Of a stretch of 64,000 nucleotides of DNA, positions 45,209 to 53,893 are shown in pieces (the first letter of the stretch is position 1; each line of letters begins with the position of its first letter). The notes beneath the pieces were generated by a model. It ran no database searches and was not told where the DNA came from. It saw only the letters and a list, made by a program, of their open reading frames with translations. The translations under genes and the position numbers were made by a program. Where the stretch lies: the NCBI RefSeq assembly GCF_030397575.1, contig NZ_JAPNXS010000004.1:186001-250000 (forward strand), written 5' to 3'. This DNA comes from Psychromonas sp. 14N.309.X.WAT.B.A12. Its GTDB lineage: Bacteria > Pseudomonadota > Gammaproteobacteria > Enterobacterales > Psychromonadaceae.

Positions 45209-46018
45209 TTACAATAAAGAGAGAATCGGCATCAATAAGGCAAATAATTCAGCTTGTGAGCTGATATTACATTTTGCATAAAGTTGTTTACGAAATACTT
45301 TAACTGTTTCCTTACTAATATTTAAATTAAGGGATATCGAAAGCGAGGAATGGCCTTGTAATATATACAGCGCAACTTCCGCTTGTCTTGGACTGAGACT
45401 AATATCATGTTGTTCTTTTAAGGTCGCTCTTAGGCGTTGGGTGACTGGTTGCAGGACAATATTTATGCCCTCTTTAGGTTTATAGTGTCGCCAATGGAAT
45501 GCACATAATCTTGACAATATAGTTTCGTAGGATTTAATTCTTTTCAGCTCACCTTTACTAAATTGAACGCCGCTACTCTCATCTCTACCAAAACAGACTG
45601 TTAAGGTTGTTTCATGAGCAATCCCATAAAACAGAGCAAATTCATCCACTAAGGTAGTGTTACTGTAATATTGTTTGAAGTAAGTCGTTTGTTTGAATTG
45701 GTCTGGCGCAAGATCAAAGATACGATGAATACCTGATTGTATTCCTCCTAATACCCCTTCATAGAAAGGATCTAATAAATAAGCCGCTTTAACATAGTAG
45801 TTATCTACTTGATTATAAACGTTGTCATCATTGCTCTCTCGATATAACCCTTCGGGATTGTGATCTTTATGATAAGCAATGATGATCATGTTATCGAAAG
45901 TGACAATCTTACTTACAAAGTGACTTAATGCTTCAGGAAAGTTCGCGGTATCCAAGTGACGCACTAACTCGCCTAATGCCTTATCTTGCTTGCTTTGCAG
46001 GTTGCTGGTTATTTGCAT
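45209..46018 (-). CDS. LuxR-type regulator 2 of the polyamine island
   Basis: This 269-residue paralogue of the regulator at 37419 has the same layout: an N-terminal sensor (YLLDP at 80-84, DLAPDQF at 102-108, then YF..YYS and DE) and a C-terminal LuxR HTH (LSPRQAEVALYILQGHSSLS, SKETVKVFRKQLYAKC). The two share the N-domain landmarks in the same spacing but are otherwise diverged, so they may sense different ligands. It is divergent from potABCD across a region with the TATACC/GGGGTA sites, suggesting control of polyamine uptake. Confidence 0.85.
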   Translation of the reverse strand: MQITSNLQSKQDKALGELVRHLDTANFPEALSHFVSKIVTFDNMIIIAYHKDHNPEGLYRESNDDNVYNQVDNYYVKAAYLLDPFYEGVLGGIQSGIHRIFDLAPDQFKQTTYFKQYYSNTTLVDEFALFYGIAHETTLTVCFGRDESSGVQFSKGELKRIKSYETILSRLCAFHWRHYKPKEGINIVLQPVTQRLRATLKEQHDISLSPRQAEVALYILQGHSSLSISLNLNISKETVKVFRKQLYAKCNISSQAELFALLMPILSLL

Positions 46019-46062
46019 TCCTTTACCTAATCAAATAATTAAATTATGTATATTTATTAAAC

Positions 46063-46088
46063 CATACCACACTGGGGTTATATACCCC
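46063..46088. promoter_or_regulatory. Candidate operator C between luxR-type gene 2 and potA
   Basis: CATACC-N5-GGGGTTATA (46063-46082) resembles sites A and B, and overlaps GGGGT-TATAT-ACCCC (46074-46088), whose right part TATACCCC equals the half-site at 38191. It is 44 bases from the regulator ATG and about 87 bases from the potA ATG, almost the same geometry as site A. Confidence 0.5.
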
Positions 46089-46175
46089 TTACTGAACAAG
46101 TTTTATGATTAATTCCATAATATTCGGGTTATGTTTTTGTTTGATGGCTAAATAAAGTTGAAAAAGGAACTTATT

Positions 46176-47270
46176 ATGACGACTGCAATATCGCTTAAGT
46201 CAGTGACCAAAAAGTTTAAAGACTTTCAGGCTCTCAATGAAATATCTTTTGATATTCAAGAGGGAGAATTCTTTACACTACTTGGTCCTTCAGGATGTGG
46301 GAAAACGACTTTATTGCGCCTATTAGGGGGATTTGAACAAACCAGCACAGGTGTTATCGAGTTGTTTGATGAAAAAATAGAAAACCTGCCAGCCAATAAA
46401 CGTCCAATTAATACTGTATTTCAACATTATTCACTTTTTCCACATTTAACCGTCCATGAAAATGTGCAATTTGGTTTAAAAATGCAAGGTGTTGCAAAAG
46501 CGGAAAGAGTTAAACGTGCCGACGAAATGTTAGCACTAGTACAGCTTGAAAAATTTGCTGACCGTAAACCTAATCAATTATCTGGTGGACAACAACAACG
46601 AGTTGCCTTAGCGAGAGCCTTAGCACCCAGACCAAAATTATTATTATTAGATGAACCTCTCTCTGCATTGGATCTTAAATTACGTCAAAACATGCGTTTA
46701 GAGTTGAAAAAAATTCAGCAACAAACAGGTATTACATTTGTATTTGTGACCCATGATCAAGAGGAAGCATTAACCATGTCGGATCGCATTGCTGTCATGT
46801 CAGCAGGGCACTTACAACAATTAGGCACACCATCAGAAATTTATGAAGAGCCAGTAAATGAATTTGTAGCTGATTTTATTGGTGAAACAAATCTATTAAA
46901 CGTTAATGTGTTAAAGAAAGGAGAACATTCTGCTGATGTCACTATTCAGGCATACGATACAGAGCACCACGACAGTGCTGTTATTCAGGTACCTTACTTT
47001 AATCGACTATTTTTAGGCCCAACTGCAAAGTTATCAATCAGACCTGAACGTATTACGATTGGCCCTTTGACCGGAGAAACCCCACTCACTGCGATTGTTG
47101 AACAAAGCATTTATATGGGGACTGATACACAATATATTGTGACTCTTAATACGGGCTGTGAATTATTAATACGTAGTCAAAATATTACTAGTGAGAAAAA
47201 GACTTTTGAGCAGGGCGATAAAGTAAATATTAGTTTCGATCTATCTACAGCTCGTTTAATTAGGGGGTAG
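46176..47270 (+). CDS. potA: PotA-type polyamine ABC transporter ATP-binding protein
   Basis: This is the ATPase of a spermidine/putrescine importer. Walker A GPSGCGKTTLLR, signature LSGGQQQRVALARAL, Walker B LLLLDEPLSALDL, switch histidine in FVTHDQEEAL, and a TOBE_2 domain at the C-terminus (about 270-364; LSIRPERITI). The ATG at 46176 follows AAGGAAC; the longest frame begins at a TTG at 46158. 364 residues. First gene of potABCD. The ligand could be putrescine, spermidine or agmatine. Confidence 0.92.
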   Translation: MTTAISLKSVTKKFKDFQALNEISFDIQEGEFFTLLGPSGCGKTTLLRLLGGFEQTSTGVIELFDEKIENLPANKRPINTVFQHYSLFPHLTVHENVQFGLKMQGVAKAERVKRADEMLALVQLEKFADRKPNQLSGGQQQRVALARALAPRPKLLLLDEPLSALDLKLRQNMRLELKKIQQQTGITFVFVTHDQEEALTMSDRIAVMSAGHLQQLGTPSEIYEEPVNEFVADFIGETNLLNVNVLKKGEHSADVTIQAYDTEHHDSAVIQVPYFNRLFLGPTAKLSIRPERITIGPLTGETPLTAIVEQSIYMGTDTQYIVTLNTGCELLIRSQNITSEKKTFEQGDKVNISFDLSTARLIRG

Positions 47271-47274
47271 GGGG

Positions 47275-48171
47275 ATGTTGAATATATTTAAATTATCAAA
47301 AGAAGAGAAAGTGCGTTATGGCCTGATTTCTCCTTCGATGTTGATGATCGGTTTTTTCCTACTGATACCCATCTCAATTGTATTTGTTTATTCATTTTTA
47401 CAACCGGGTACATACGGCGGAGTGGAATGGGTATTTTCATTAGATGCTTATAAACAGTTTTTATTTCAAGAAGATTTTTTAACTGAAGAGCTACAATTTA
47501 CTTCTGCATACTTAGAGATTTTTGGACGTTCGTTTTTACAAGCCGCTATCGCCACCTTATTGTGCTTTATGATTGGTTTTCCTACCGCTTATTTTATTGC
47601 CACAAGGCCTGCTAATACTCAAAGCTTATGGTTATTCGCAATCACTATCCCTTACTGGGTTAATTTATTAGTACGTACCATTGCCATGTTATTCATTATT
47701 AGAGATCAAGGTCCGCTCAATGAGTTTTTAATGTACTTAGATTGGATCGATACGCCTATCAAATTAGCTTACACTCCGTTTGCTGTATCACTAGGACTAT
47801 TCTATTCCTTCTTGCCCTTTATGGTGTTGCCAATTTATACCGCGTTGTCTCGTTTTGATATGTCACTTTTAACTGCTGCACATGACCTTTATGCAAGTCG
47901 TTGGGCTGCGCTTAAAAATGTACTCATACCAAGTGTATCGAATGGTATCTATGCGGGTTGTTTATTGGTATTTATCCCTTCAATTGGCTCATTTATTGCG
48001 CCAGATTTATTAGGAGGTGGGAAACAATTAATGATAGGTAATTTGATTGCATTACAATTCCAAGGTTCACGTAACTGGCCATTTGGTGCAGCCATCGCGA
48101 TTATTCTATTAACCATCATACTGATCACTTTACTGATTTTCTCTCTACGTAAAAAAGGAGAGCAACAATGA
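47275..48171 (+). CDS. potB: PotB-type polyamine ABC transporter permease
   Basis: This 298-residue inner-membrane permease has six predicted segments. The EAA loop reads AAHDLYASRWAALKNVLIPS. The opening segment SPSMLMIGFFLLIPISIVFV and the conserved SIGSFIAPDLLGGGK are typical of PotB. It follows potA by four bases and overlaps potC by four (ATGA). Confidence 0.93.
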   Translation: MLNIFKLSKEEKVRYGLISPSMLMIGFFLLIPISIVFVYSFLQPGTYGGVEWVFSLDAYKQFLFQEDFLTEELQFTSAYLEIFGRSFLQAAIATLLCFMIGFPTAYFIATRPANTQSLWLFAITIPYWVNLLVRTIAMLFIIRDQGPLNEFLMYLDWIDTPIKLAYTPFAVSLGLFYSFLPFMVLPIYTALSRFDMSLLTAAHDLYASRWAALKNVLIPSVSNGIYAGCLLVFIPSIGSFIAPDLLGGGKQLMIGNLIALQFQGSRNWPFGAAIAIILLTIILITLLIFSLRKKGEQQ

Positions 48172-48962
48172 AACACAGCATAAGTTATTACCCGGGTACT
48201 AAACCAATCACCATATTATGTTTATTTATTTTGTATACGCCACTTATCGTTATTAGTTTGTATTCTTTTAATTCGTTACGTTCGATTACTACGTGGGGAG
48301 AGTTTACATTTGATTGGTACATAAAAGCATTTAGTAACCCTGCTATTCAAAATGCCACGATGAACTCTTTATTAATCGCCGTCTTAGCCTCTTCAATTGC
48401 GACATTAATCGCACTTGCTGCAGCGATGGGGATGTTAAGAGGTGCACCATTAAGAAAGCAAAAAATAGTCGTGGGAGTGATCAACTTACCTTTGCTACTG
48501 CCGGAGATTGTAGTGGCAGTAGCAAGTTTAATCTTCTTCATTGCTATCGATATGACCTTGGGATTAGGAACGATTTTATTAGCTCATATTGTATTTTGTA
48601 TTCCTTTTGCGTACTTGCCTATTTCAACACGACTAAAGGATATCAAGCAGAGTTTTGATGAAGCTGCCTATGATTTATACGCCTCACGCTGGCAGGCATT
48701 CCGTCATGTTACTTTGCCAATGGCTATGCCGGGTATCGTCTCTGGTTTGATGCTTGCGTTTGTTGTTTCATTAGATGACTTTATCGTCGCTAATATGGTT
48801 GCTGGACCGGGCTCAAGCACTTTACCAATGACCATTTACAGTATGTTACGCATTGGATTAACACCAGAAATTAACGCTATATCGACTATTTTATTATTGA
48901 TTTCAATTTTGTTTGTTACTGCCTCTTGGTGGTGCAATCGTTCAAGTAAAAGTACTACATAA
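48168..48962 (+). CDS. potC: PotC-type polyamine ABC transporter permease
   Basis: This 264-residue inner-membrane permease is partner of PotB. The EAA loop reads AAYDLYASRWQAFRHVTLP, and SLDDFIVANMVAGPGSSTLP is the usual PotC segment near TM5. Its Leu-rich first helix (ILCLFILYTPLIVISLYSFN) also fits. It overlaps potB by 4 bases. Confidence 0.94.
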   Translation: MKHSISYYPGTKPITILCLFILYTPLIVISLYSFNSLRSITTWGEFTFDWYIKAFSNPAIQNATMNSLLIAVLASSIATLIALAAAMGMLRGAPLRKQKIVVGVINLPLLLPEIVVAVASLIFFIAIDMTLGLGTILLAHIVFCIPFAYLPISTRLKDIKQSFDEAAYDLYASRWQAFRHVTLPMAMPGIVSGLMLAFVVSLDDFIVANMVAGPGSSTLPMTIYSMLRIGLTPEINAISTILLLISILFVTASWWCNRSSKSTT

Positions 48963-48984
48963 ACTAAATGAAAGGAGTTCTATT

Positions 48985-50043
48985 ATGTTAAAAGTAAAAG
49001 GTATATTTCCCTATAAGGCAAAAGTATTGGCAATGGCTGTTACGGCGAGTTTATTAGGGGCAACAGCAGCTAATGCTGCAGGGCAATTAAATATTTATAA
49101 CTGGTCTGATTATATGGATCAAGCGGTATTAGATAAGTTCTCTAAAAAGTACGATATCAAGATAACTTACGACACATATGATAGTAATGAAACATTGTTG
49201 TCTAAATTAAAGTCTGGCGTTACGGGCTATGATGTCGCTGTTCCGGGCGATTATATGGTTAAAATTATGATTGATGAAGGGTTACTTGAAAATATCGAAG
49301 CGTCTAAATTAGATAATTTTAGTAACGTTAAGGAAGAATTAATAGATGTTTATTATGATCCTGGTCATCAATATTCAGTACCTTACCAAGCTGGTACTAC
49401 GTCATTTGTCGTTGATAAAGCAGTGTACGATGGTGATATTAATACCTTAGATATTTTATTTAATCCACCTGAGGAGCTTAAGGGCAAAATTAACATATTC
49501 CGTGATGTGAACGAAGTCATTAATGCAGCACTTCGTTATAAAGGTTATGAAATTTGTAATAGTAATCGTCAACAATTAAGTGAAGTAAATGATCTGTTAA
49601 GCGAAGCGAAAGAACACTGGTTAAGTATTGCGTCTGATGGTGCAAAAGAGATGTTGATTTCAGGAGATGCTGCCGCATCAATGTCATGGAATGGTATGGC
49701 ATTGCAAGCACGTTTAGAAAAACCAACCTTAGAGTATGCTTATCCTAAAGAAGGGATGACAGCATGGGCCGACAACCTTGTTGTGTTAAAAGGATCAAAA
49801 AATATTGAGAATGCAAAATTGTTCTTAAACTTTATGCTAGACCCTGAAAATGCAGCCGCTATTTCTAATGTCACAGGTTATACACCCGGTGTGAAAGGTG
49901 CTGACGCTTACCTTGTAAAAGAGTTTAAAGGCGCGCATGAATTAAACCTTCCTGAAGGTACTGCAACACCACAATTTGTACCACCATGTAGTCCTGAAGT
50001 CGTTAAATTATATGACCGCTTATGGACTAACTTATTAAGATAG
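48985..50043 (+). CDS. potD: PotD/PotF-type periplasmic polyamine-binding protein
   Basis: This is the substrate-binding component. From the ATG at 48985 (AAAGGAG upstream) there is a signal peptide of about 31 residues ending NAAG. The mature protein opens QLNIYNWSDYMDQAVLDKF, then ITYDTYDSNETLLSKLK and YDVAVPGDYMVKIM. 352 residues. A conserved WSDY and YDSNE pattern contacts the amine groups in PotD/PotF. The longest open frame would begin inside potC and is unlikely. Whether the preferred ligand is putrescine, spermidine or agmatine cannot be told by eye. Confidence 0.9.
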   Translation: MLKVKGIFPYKAKVLAMAVTASLLGATAANAAGQLNIYNWSDYMDQAVLDKFSKKYDIKITYDTYDSNETLLSKLKSGVTGYDVAVPGDYMVKIMIDEGLLENIEASKLDNFSNVKEELIDVYYDPGHQYSVPYQAGTTSFVVDKAVYDGDINTLDILFNPPEELKGKINIFRDVNEVINAALRYKGYEICNSNRQQLSEVNDLLSEAKEHWLSIASDGAKEMLISGDAAASMSWNGMALQARLEKPTLEYAYPKEGMTAWADNLVVLKGSKNIENAKLFLNFMLDPENAAAISNVTGYTPGVKGADAYLVKEFKGAHELNLPEGTATPQFVPPCSPEVVKLYDRLWTNLLR

Positions 50044-50055
50044 TTTGGCTGGTAT

Positions 50056-50083
50056 GGTGGAATAGCTGAGATGTTAATCCACC
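50056..50083 (+). terminator. Weak hairpin after potD
   Basis: GGTGGA (50056-50061) pairs with TCCACC (50078-50083), followed by TTTACTT. It may partly terminate potABCD before the M20 gene; the stem is short. Confidence 0.35.
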
Positions 50084-50159
50084 TTTACTTCAATTTATAA
50101 AATGGTTCTTCACTAATTACCTTGCAAGAACGTCTAATTCCTCAATAGGGAAAAGTAAA

Positions 50160-51428
50160 ATGGATAAATCATTATTAAATGCAATCCTCAAAGCTGTAGA
50201 AGATAGGCGTGACAATATTATTCATGAATTAACTGACTTAGTGTCTTCTGATAGTACTTTAGGTAATGAACAGCATGCGCAATCTATTATTAAAGAAACC
50301 TTTATAGAGTTAGGCACCGAAGTTGAAGAGGTAACTATTGACCTTGAAAAATTGGCTAGCTTACCAGGTTTTTCACCACCAGTGACTCATGATACTGATG
50401 GTCGAGTTAATGTAGTGGGCATTCATAAGCCTAAAAATACAGTGGGTAAGTCACTTATTTTAAATGGCCATATGGATGTTGTTCCTACTGGACCACGTCA
50501 CCTTTGGGAAGTTGATCCTTTTTCACCACATGTACAGGGCGACTGGTTTTATGGGCGTGGTAGTGGCGACATGAAAGCAGGAATTGTTGCCTATTGTAAT
50601 GCCTTTGCAGCATTAAAAGATTTAGGCTATCAACCTGCAGCTGAAGTTATTTTACAAAGCGTAGTAGAAGAAGAGTGTACCGGTAATGGCGCACTAGCGT
50701 GCCTAGATGCTGGTTATACTGCCGATGCGGCTGTTATCCCTGAGCCTTTCGGGCAGTCTTGTCTTGTTGCTCAATTAGGGGTGATGTGGTTTCAGTTAAA
50801 ATTAACAGGTAAACCTGCACACGTACTCGATACTTCAAATGGTAGTAACGTATTTGATTCGCTATACGTGGTGACAAATAAATTAAAAGCATTAGAAGAA
50901 GAGTGGAATAAACACGAGCATCGTCATCCTTGTTACAGCGGACATGATCATCCTATCAATTTTAATCTTGGTAAAGTACAAGGAGGGGACTGGGCTTCAA
51001 CGGTTGCTTGTTATTGTGAGGCTGATTTTCGTGTGGGTTTTTATCCAGGAATGTCGCTTGAATATGTTAAAGAAAAATTACAACAAACTATTAACGAAGC
51101 GGATGTTGCAAGTGATATCAAGGTTGAGCTTTGTTATACAGGTTTCCAAGCTGAAGGTTGTGCCATCGAAGAAGAGGCTCCATTAATTGTATCAATCAAA
51201 GAAGCACACCGCATTGTCGCGAATAAAGATTGCGAAACATTAGCTGTAACTTGTACAACTGATGCACGTTTCTTTCAGTTATACGGAAACACACCTGCTA
51301 CTTGCTATGGTCCTGTTGCTGAAAACATACATGGTTTTAATGAGCGAGTATCTATTAACAGCACAGTACAAGTTGCACAGGTCTTAGCTGTGTTTATTGC
51401 TAACTGGTGTGGTTTAGAGAAAATATAA
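50160..51428 (+). CDS. M20-family ArgE/DapE-like deacylase
   Basis: This is a co-catalytic zinc amidohydrolase. Metal-site motifs: LNGHMDVVPTG, YGRGSGDMKAG (bridging aspartate), QSVVEEECTGNG (general-base glutamate) and, near the end, PVAENIHGFNERV. 422 residues. The dimerisation loop GKPAHVLDTSNGSN differs from the usual HAGxPH. The family removes acyl groups from amino acids and amines; here, 117 bases after potD and before a GNAT gene, an acyl-polyamine or carbamoyl-putrescine substrate is conceivable. The annotation as acetylornithine deacetylase would be only a default. Confidence 0.82.
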   Translation: MDKSLLNAILKAVEDRRDNIIHELTDLVSSDSTLGNEQHAQSIIKETFIELGTEVEEVTIDLEKLASLPGFSPPVTHDTDGRVNVVGIHKPKNTVGKSLILNGHMDVVPTGPRHLWEVDPFSPHVQGDWFYGRGSGDMKAGIVAYCNAFAALKDLGYQPAAEVILQSVVEEECTGNGALACLDAGYTADAAVIPEPFGQSCLVAQLGVMWFQLKLTGKPAHVLDTSNGSNVFDSLYVVTNKLKALEEEWNKHEHRHPCYSGHDHPINFNLGKVQGGDWASTVACYCEADFRVGFYPGMSLEYVKEKLQQTINEADVASDIKVELCYTGFQAEGCAIEEEAPLIVSIKEAHRIVANKDCETLAVTCTTDARFFQLYGNTPATCYGPVAENIHGFNERVSINSTVQVAQVLAVFIANWCGLEKI

Positions 51429-51552
51429 TTAATGGTAATAAGTTATAGATGCTTATGCCATCAGCAGTAAATAGTGCTTAATCGGCTGTTTCTGATTAAA
51501 GTCATAGCCAACATCTCAGGGAGTTTTTGTTGGCGATAATAAGGTAAAAACT

Positions 51553-52095
51553 ATGTTAATGTTCGAAAGAATAGAGGATAAGCATCATCCTGATTTTGAA
51601 AAAGCTTTTGCAATTTATGAAAAGAGCTTTCCGGTTTTTGAAAGAAGAGCGAAGTATGATCAGGTCGCTGCTTTAACTGACAGTGAATACCATTTTATTG
51701 TTATTAAAAAGGTAGAAGGGGATCTGTTAGGAATTTTACTCACGTGGAATAAAGAAGATTTTATTTATATTGAGCATTTTGCTATTACGCCTTTAGCAAG
51801 GGGGAAAAGTTTAGGGACTCGTACTTTAAAACACCTTAAGAAGGTTGCAGATAAAACCATTTTGTTAGAAATAGATCCGCCCGTGGATACCGTCTCTAAA
51901 AAGCGTAAAGCCTTTTATCAGCGCCTTGGTTTTGTGGTTAGCGATAAAGAGCATATCCACCCATCCTATCGTAATGAGACTGAGCCACATTCGCTAGTCA
52001 TTATGTCTTACCCAGAATTAACAGAAGCACTTTATGTTAGTTTTCAAAGCAACTTAACCAATCAAATTATGCAATATTCAGAGATTGATTGCTAA
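51553..52095 (+). CDS. GNAT-family N-acetyltransferase
   Basis: This is a 180-residue single-domain acetyltransferase. The acetyl-CoA-binding region is FAITPLARGKSLGTRTLKHL (motif A) and a later AFYQRLGFVVS is motif B. The N-terminal part (YEKSFPVFERRAKYDQVAAL) and PPVDTVSKKRK are unlike SpeG or RimI. It could be a polyamine N-acetyltransferase given the context, but the substrate is unknown. It is 125 bases after the M20 gene, with AAGG upstream. Confidence 0.8.
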   Translation: MLMFERIEDKHHPDFEKAFAIYEKSFPVFERRAKYDQVAALTDSEYHFIVIKKVEGDLLGILLTWNKEDFIYIEHFAITPLARGKSLGTRTLKHLKKVADKTILLEIDPPVDTVSKKRKAFYQRLGFVVSDKEHIHPSYRNETEPHSLVIMSYPELTEALYVSFQSNLTNQIMQYSEIDC

Positions 52096-52136
52096 GCAGA
52101 TAAAGATTGAATTGCTCAGGTTTTATTATGTTTATG

Positions 52137-52163
52137 GTGGCAGTTCAAGAATGAATCTGCCAC
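52137..52163. terminator. Hairpin between the GNAT gene and the opg cluster
   Basis: GTGGCAG (52137-52143) pairs with CTGCCAC (52157-52163), with an inner TTC/GAA. It sits between two convergent genes but has no T tract, so termination strength is uncertain. Confidence 0.5.
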
Positions 52164-52215
52164 GTAAATTAAACATTAGATGATCTTATATCATTTTGGC
52201 CATATAGAATGGAGC

Positions 52216-53766
52216 TTATTTAATAGTGACTGTTGCATCACTTACCCACGTTTCTGTTATCGCTTGATCTTTTTTATCAGCTAAGTAAGCTCGTATACTC
52301 ACCGGGTTTTTATTAACCTGTTTATAGTCAAAGGTTAATCGCCATTGGTTTGTACCGACAATCGGGTAAGCGCGTATAGGTTCTAGAATTTCACCGTTGC
52401 TGGCTTCAACAATAGGTTGAATCTCACTGTCTCGATCAAGCCCTTCCAGTACAGGCCCTTCAAAATCAATGACCATTTTATTGATGTCTTCAGGTATTGG
52501 TTGCCCTGGAATTCCGCCTAAACCTTGTCGAGTACTGACTACACTTGCTAAGGCTTGTGATTTTGGATCTAGTGGACGCCACTCAATATCATAGGAAAAA
52601 CTAAACTCATCGCCTTTACGAGCGGGTTTCTCAGGTACCCAGTAAGCAACAATATTATCGAAGGTTTCATCCTTTGTTGGAATTTCGATTAATTGAACGG
52701 CACCTTTACCCCAATTTCCAAGAGGTTTAATCCAAGCTGAAGAGCGCTTATGGTAAAATACGCCGTCGTCTTGGTAGTGATTGAAATTACGGTCTCTTTG
52801 AATGAGTCCAAATCCTTTTGGATTTTCATCGATAAAACTATTGGTGGATACTGACTTCGGGTTATTTAGTGGACGCCAAATATGTTGCCCTGTACCTGTG
52901 TGGATAGCCAAACCATCACTGTCGTGAATCTCAGGACGCCAGTCCTTAGCGATGGTTTTATTGGTTTCTGAGTACCAATACATACTGGTTAACGGTGCGA
53001 TGCCTAATCGTTCAACATCTGCACGCATATATAAATTAGCGCTCACAGAGGTAATATGCCCTTTTGCATTTTTGTTATCTTTACTTAAGCCAAAACGATA
53101 GGCTCCAGTAATGGAAGGCCCTTCAAGTAATGCCCAAACCGACAAGCTTTCTCCTTCTTGTTCTGCAGGGCCAAGCCAAAATGCAGAAAAACGCGGGAAC
53201 TCTTCAGGTTGGCTCATGCCTGTATTGATAGCAATACCTCTGGCTGATAACCCATATTGCCTTTCAGGACCATCGGTACGAAAGTAGGATGCACCAAGAA
53301 ATGATATCCAATCAGGCTCCATCTTCGGACGCATGATTCTGAAGCCTGCAAATCCAAAGCCTTCAGGTAGGTCGTGGGCTGGGCTATCAGCCGGCATATC
53401 AAAAAATTCATTGTTAAAAGGTACGGATTGAACCCAGTTTTTATTGTCTCTGATGTAGATTCTCACTGGGTCTGGAAAATATCGTCCGGGGTAAAATAAT
53501 TGTACGGGCGAATTTTTCCCACTTGGGTAGAGGGTTTTTTCATTCTTAAAACTTATTTTCCAGTGTTGGTCATAAGTCATTTTATCGATTAACTCTGGGG
53601 CAGGGTTGACCGATGGAGAGTAAGGTTTGCTTGCAGCCTCTTTGGCAAGTGCTTTTAAGTCTTCGAAGGTAAACTCCCTTCCATCTAACACTTCTGCTGC
53701 CGAGGACAGCATAGAGATAGAAGCTGATGTAAAAATAATGATGACGGCAAGTAATTGTGATTTCAT
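52216..53766 (-). CDS. OpgG/OpgD-family periplasmic glucan biosynthesis protein (second copy)
   Basis: This is a MdoG-family protein acting in the periplasm on osmoregulated periplasmic glucans. The Sec-type signal peptide ends SSAA (about 1-23). The N-terminal beta-sandwich holds GRYFPDPVRIYIRD and the segment FAGFRIMRP; the C-terminal part contains IGLIQRDRNF-type GFGLIQRDRNFNHYQD and WGKGAVQLIEIPT. 516 residues. It lacks the twin-arginine signal known for E. coli OpgD, so calling it OpgG2 or OpgD is open. It is third in an opgG-opgH-opgX cluster, 127 bases after opgH. Confidence 0.88.
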   Translation of the reverse strand: MKSQLLAVIIIFTSASISMLSSAAEVLDGREFTFEDLKALAKEAASKPYSPSVNPAPELIDKMTYDQHWKISFKNEKTLYPSGKNSPVQLFYPGRYFPDPVRIYIRDNKNWVQSVPFNNEFFDMPADSPAHDLPEGFGFAGFRIMRPKMEPDWISFLGASYFRTDGPERQYGLSARGIAINTGMSQPEEFPRFSAFWLGPAEQEGESLSVWALLEGPSITGAYRFGLSKDNKNAKGHITSVSANLYMRADVERLGIAPLTSMYWYSETNKTIAKDWRPEIHDSDGLAIHTGTGQHIWRPLNNPKSVSTNSFIDENPKGFGLIQRDRNFNHYQDDGVFYHKRSSAWIKPLGNWGKGAVQLIEIPTKDETFDNIVAYWVPEKPARKGDEFSFSYDIEWRPLDPKSQALASVVSTRQGLGGIPGQPIPEDINKMVIDFEGPVLEGLDRDSEIQPIVEASNGEILEPIRAYPIVGTNQWRLTFDYKQVNKNPVSIRAYLADKKDQAITETWVSDATVTIK

Positions 53767-53893
53767 AAAAACTCCAATAAGTTGACTCTAAAACGTGCGT
53801 GTTTTCCACACTTCATTTATTAACTCTCTGAACTATTTTAGAAATAGCTTTAACTAAATATGTGTTTTTAAATAATGATCATGTTTGATAGGT

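Noticed and set aside
48913-48984. Longer N-terminus for PotD overlapping potC
   Set aside because: It would put 24 extra residues before a normal signal peptide; the ATG at 48985 has AAAGGAG.
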